From positions 1 through 64,000 of the forward strand of contig NZ_JAIGNI010000030.1 of the NCBI RefSeq assembly GCF_026130175.1: DNA of 64,000 nucleotides, read 5' to 3'. The DNA is from Lyngbya sp. CCAP 1446/10. Its GTDB lineage: Bacteria; Cyanobacteriota; Cyanobacteriia; Cyanobacteriales; Microcoleaceae. The notes beneath the pieces were generated by a model. It ran no database searches. It saw only the letters and a list, made by a program, of their open reading frames with translations, and was not told the DNA's origin. Of this stretch, positions 62,279 to 64,000 are shown one piece after another (the stretch's first letter is position 1; each line of letters starts with the position of its first letter). A program made the position numbers and the translations under genes.

Positions 62279-63190
62279 ATGCTCAAACAAAGCGATTTTG
62301 TTAGGAATCCAGACACTAATCGAGTAGAAGTGCTTTCAGAAGCACTACCTTACATTCAACACTTTGCCGGCCGCACGATTGTGGTCAAATATGGCGGTGC
62401 TGCGATGAAAGATAGCACTCTCAAAGACAAAGTTGTTCGGGATATTGTGCTGCTAGCTTGCGTGGGGATGCGTCCCGTTGTGGTTCACGGCGGCGGCCCA
62501 GAAATTAATATTTGGCTGGAAAAGTTGGGAATAGAGCCACAATTTAAGGATGGTTTGCGGGTGACTGATGCGGCGACAATGGAAGTCGTAGAAATGGTTT
62601 TGGTGGGAAAAGTAAACAAGGAAATTGTTTCGTTAATCAACCAAGCTGGCGGCAAAGCAGTAGGATTATGCGGCAAGGATGCGAATCTAATTCAAGCTCG
62701 TCCAGATGGCCGGGAAGGAATTGGGTTTGTTGGTGAAGTTAGCGGCGTGGAAATCAACATCTTAGAGTCTTTGGTGAACAGCGGTTATATTCCGGTGGTG
62801 TCGAGCGTGGCGGCGGATCAATTCGGTCAATCTTACAACATTAATGCTGACACAGTTGCCGGGGAAATTGCCGCTGGTTTGGGAGCAGAAAAATTGATTT
62901 TGATGACTGATACTGCGGGAATTTTGGAGGATTATCACAACCCGGAGAGTCTGATTGCTAAGTTGGATATTCAAGAAGCGAGACAGTTAGTTGAGTCGGG
63001 AGTTGTGTCTGGGGGGATGATTCCGAAGGTTAATTGTTGTGTGCGAAGTTTGGCTCAGGGTGTGAAGGGCGCTCACATTATTGACGGGCGAATTCCTCAT
63101 GCTTTGCTGCAAGAAATATTCACGGATGCGGGGATTGGTTCGATGATTGTTGCTTCTGAGTTTAGTGGGGCGAAGTTAAGGAATAAGTAA
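62279..63190 (+). CDS. argB: Acetylglutamate kinase
   Basis: This 303-residue enzyme phosphorylates N-acetylglutamate in the second step of arginine synthesis. Signatures are [13 protein letters not shown] near residues 37-49, [22 protein letters not shown] and [20 protein letters not shown]. In cyanobacteria this enzyme is the target of PII (GlnB), which relieves arginine feedback inhibition; the N-terminal helix needed for arginine sensitivity (EALPYIQHF) is present. The ATG at 62,279 fits the family. It is divergent from the HAD gene. Confidence 0.97.
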   Translation: MLKQSDFVRNPDTNRVEVLSEALPYIQHFAGRTIVVKYGGAAMKDSTLKDKVVRDIVLLACVGMRPVVVHGGGPEINIWLEKLGIEPQFKDGLRVTDAATMEVVEMVLVGKVNKEIVSLINQAGGKAVGLCGKDANLIQARPDGREGIGFVGEVSGVEINILESLVNSGYIPVVSSVAADQFGQSYNINADTVAGEIAAGLGAEKLILMTDTAGILEDYHNPESLIAKLDIQEARQLVESGVVSGGMIPKVNCCVRSLAQGVKGAHIIDGRIPHALLQEIFTDAGIGSMIVASEFSGAKLRNK

Positions 63191-63207
63191 TGCGTAAATT
63201 TTAGCTT

Positions 63208-63250
63208 GGGGCGGGTAGGTGAAGCGGTAAATCATTGCTTTACCCGTCCA
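63208..63250. repeat. GGGCGGGT palindromic element, copy 6
   Basis: GGGGCGGGTA at the left pairs with TACCCGTCC at the right, 18 bases after the argB stop. It is the shortest member of the family found at 20,250, and its inner arms AAGCGGTAAA and TTGCTTTACC extend the pairing. Confidence 0.7.
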
Positions 63251-63252
63251 GA

Positions 63253-63399
63253 GAATCGCTTTCTAGTTCGCCAGTAGGACTTGTGGGAACTATTGTTTAA
63301 GTGTATGATACGGGAAAGGAGTGTCAATATTTAGTGGAGTTTGCTGATACTCAAGGGATTGAATATGCTATGGCTATTTTGAAAGCAGATGAGATTTGA
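63253..63399 (+). pseudogene. DUF4926-like gene remnant with an internal stop
   Basis: One frame reads SSPVGLVGTIV, then a TAA stop at 63,298-63,300, then VYDTGKECQYLVEFADTQ and GIEYAMAILKADEI, ending at a TGA at 63,397. This matches the C-terminal two thirds of the small beta-barrel DUF4926 family (pattern GTVV-VY-x-YLVEF-D-x-G-x-T-A). The N-terminus is lost and the frame is interrupted, so it is a pseudogene or a recent fragment. Members often sit next to toxin-antitoxin-like genes, and an orphan antitoxin gene lies 290 bases downstream. Confidence 0.6.
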
Positions 63400-63492
63400 G
63401 TTTTGCAATACGATCTAGCAGTTGCTTAGTAATGTGAGGAGAATAGAAGTTCGATAGGGGCGATCGCACTTTTGGAAGAAGGGGCGATCGCT

Positions 63493-63604
63493 CGCGTGAG
63501 ATTTGGGATGGGATATGGGCGCATTTTTGGAATGAAAAGGATCTCGCCCGCGTGAGATTTGGGATGGGATAGGGGCGCATTTTTGGAAGGAAAGGGATCT
63601 CGCC
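63493..63604. repeat. Two direct copies of a 56-bp repeat
   Basis: Copies starting CGCGTGAGATTTGGGATGGG at 63,493 and 63,549 are about 93 percent identical by eye. A partial copy (CACTTTTGGAAGAAGGGGCG region) precedes them near 63,468. They show no coding potential and lie upstream of the antitoxin gene. Confidence 0.85.
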
Positions 63605-63689
63605 CATTGATAGGGTTTGAGTGTTACACTAAAAATACAGCATTGTTCGGTGACAATTGCGTCATACCCTACTTGCAGGAGGAAAATAC

Positions 63690-63875
63690 CTGGTAACTAC
63701 GCTCGAAATTGACAAAACTCTTCTTCAAGAAGCCCTTGATTTGAGTAATCATCCAACACCTAATACATTAATTGAAGCGGCTTTACGCGAGTTCATTCAA
63801 CGTCACAAGCAACTAAAAATATTGGAATTGTTCGGTACTATTGACTACGATGAAGATTATAACTACAAGCAATAG
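63690..63875 (+). CDS. VapB-like (DUF2191) orphan antitoxin
   Basis: This protein of about 61 residues matches VapB-type antitoxins: a ribbon-helix-helix start TTLEIDKTLLQEALDLS, then LIEAALREFIQRHKQLKILELFG, and the toxin-binding tail TIDYDEDYNY. The frame is open from a TTG at 63,657, but a perfect AGGAGG at 63,677-63,682 points to a start near 63,690, where the codon is CTG followed by GTA. The family expects ATG or GTG there, so either a non-standard start is used or the start has mutated. No VapC toxin follows; the next 110 bases lack a PIN-domain start. It may cross-regulate a toxin elsewhere. Confidence 0.75.
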   Translation: MVTTLEIDKTLLQEALDLSNHPTPNTLIEAALREFIQRHKQLKILELFGTIDYDEDYNYKQ

Positions 63876-63984
63876 CGACAAACAAGGGGAAAGTCGAGAT
63901 ATTGTGAAAGAATTAAAGCGGAACAGTCCACTGTCTCCGTTACCAGAAAAATTTAGATTAATTAGGGGGTGATGAGGAGTTATA

Positions 63985-64000
63985 ATGAAACTACCCAATG
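63985..64000 (+). CDS. Start of a gene cut by the window edge
   Basis: An ATG at 63,985 begins MKLPN and is preceded by GATGAGGAG, a good Shine-Dalgarno sequence seven to ten bases upstream. Only five codons are present, so the product cannot be identified. Confidence 0.45.

Overview
This window looks like chromosomal DNA from a filamentous cyanobacterium, probably of the Oscillatoriales (Microcoleus/Oscillatoria type). The evidence is the very frequent HIP1 octamer GCGATCGC, a high-light-inducible protein, DUF3611 and DUF3153 proteins, a plant/cyanobacterial style speA, and dense intergenic short tandem repeats and palindromes. The genus is inference. There is no rRNA, CRISPR array, prophage or intact transposase.

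Positions 1-28,600 are a surface-glycan and secretion region. It holds a methyltransferase-glycosyltransferase fusion, a 1309-residue protein with three glycosyltransferase modules, a type I secretion set (PpiC-like isomerase, ABC exporter with a cyclic-nucleotide-binding-like domain and a degenerate C39 domain, HlyD-like adaptor), two DPM1/GtrB-like family 2 glycosyltransferases, an NDP-sugar epimerase, rfbC and rfbD, and four large polytopic membrane proteins of GT-C or unknown type. It ends with an SGNH hydrolase gene split by a -1 frameshift at a slippery heptamer. These genes would plausibly make, modify and export a rhamnose-containing exopolysaccharide or glycan; rfbA and rfbB are not in the window.

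Positions 29,000-37,100 carry housekeeping genes: a PRC-barrel protein, SMC with an acidic repeat-bearing insertion, murA, and an M48 peptidase that runs into a tRNA-Leu(CAA) gene. The end of the peptidase gene and the tRNA have been duplicated in tandem, giving two identical tRNA-Leu genes and a broken peptidase fragment. A 1117-residue modular protein of unknown function (propeller-like, duplicated beta domain, Ser/Gly linker, 31-residue repeat stalk) follows at 37,264-40,617.

Positions 40,900-52,700 hold a DMT transporter, a spermidine-synthase-like protein, a probable small RNA with a perfect consensus promoter and an intrinsic terminator, a MerR regulator, an Hli protein, DUF3611, a RodZ-like HTH protein, speA, a sugar-nucleotidyltransferase, scpA, a broken LapA-like gene and a DUF3153 lipoprotein. 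SMC and ScpA are partners encoded 17 kb apart.

Positions 52,900-64,000 hold a PmbA/TldE-like protein, a minus-strand run of ssb, a TPR-membrane protein, a P-loop ATPase and an overlapping TPR protein, then divergent mreBCD (cell shape), a HAD phosphatase, argB, a DUF4926 remnant and an orphan VapB-like antitoxin.

The most striking general feature is repeat invasion. Palindromic and short tandem repeats fill most gaps. Several have entered reading frames, where they encode linkers (12,288 and 2,172 genes, SMC), supply a stop codon (TPR gene) or disrupt a gene (LapA-like).
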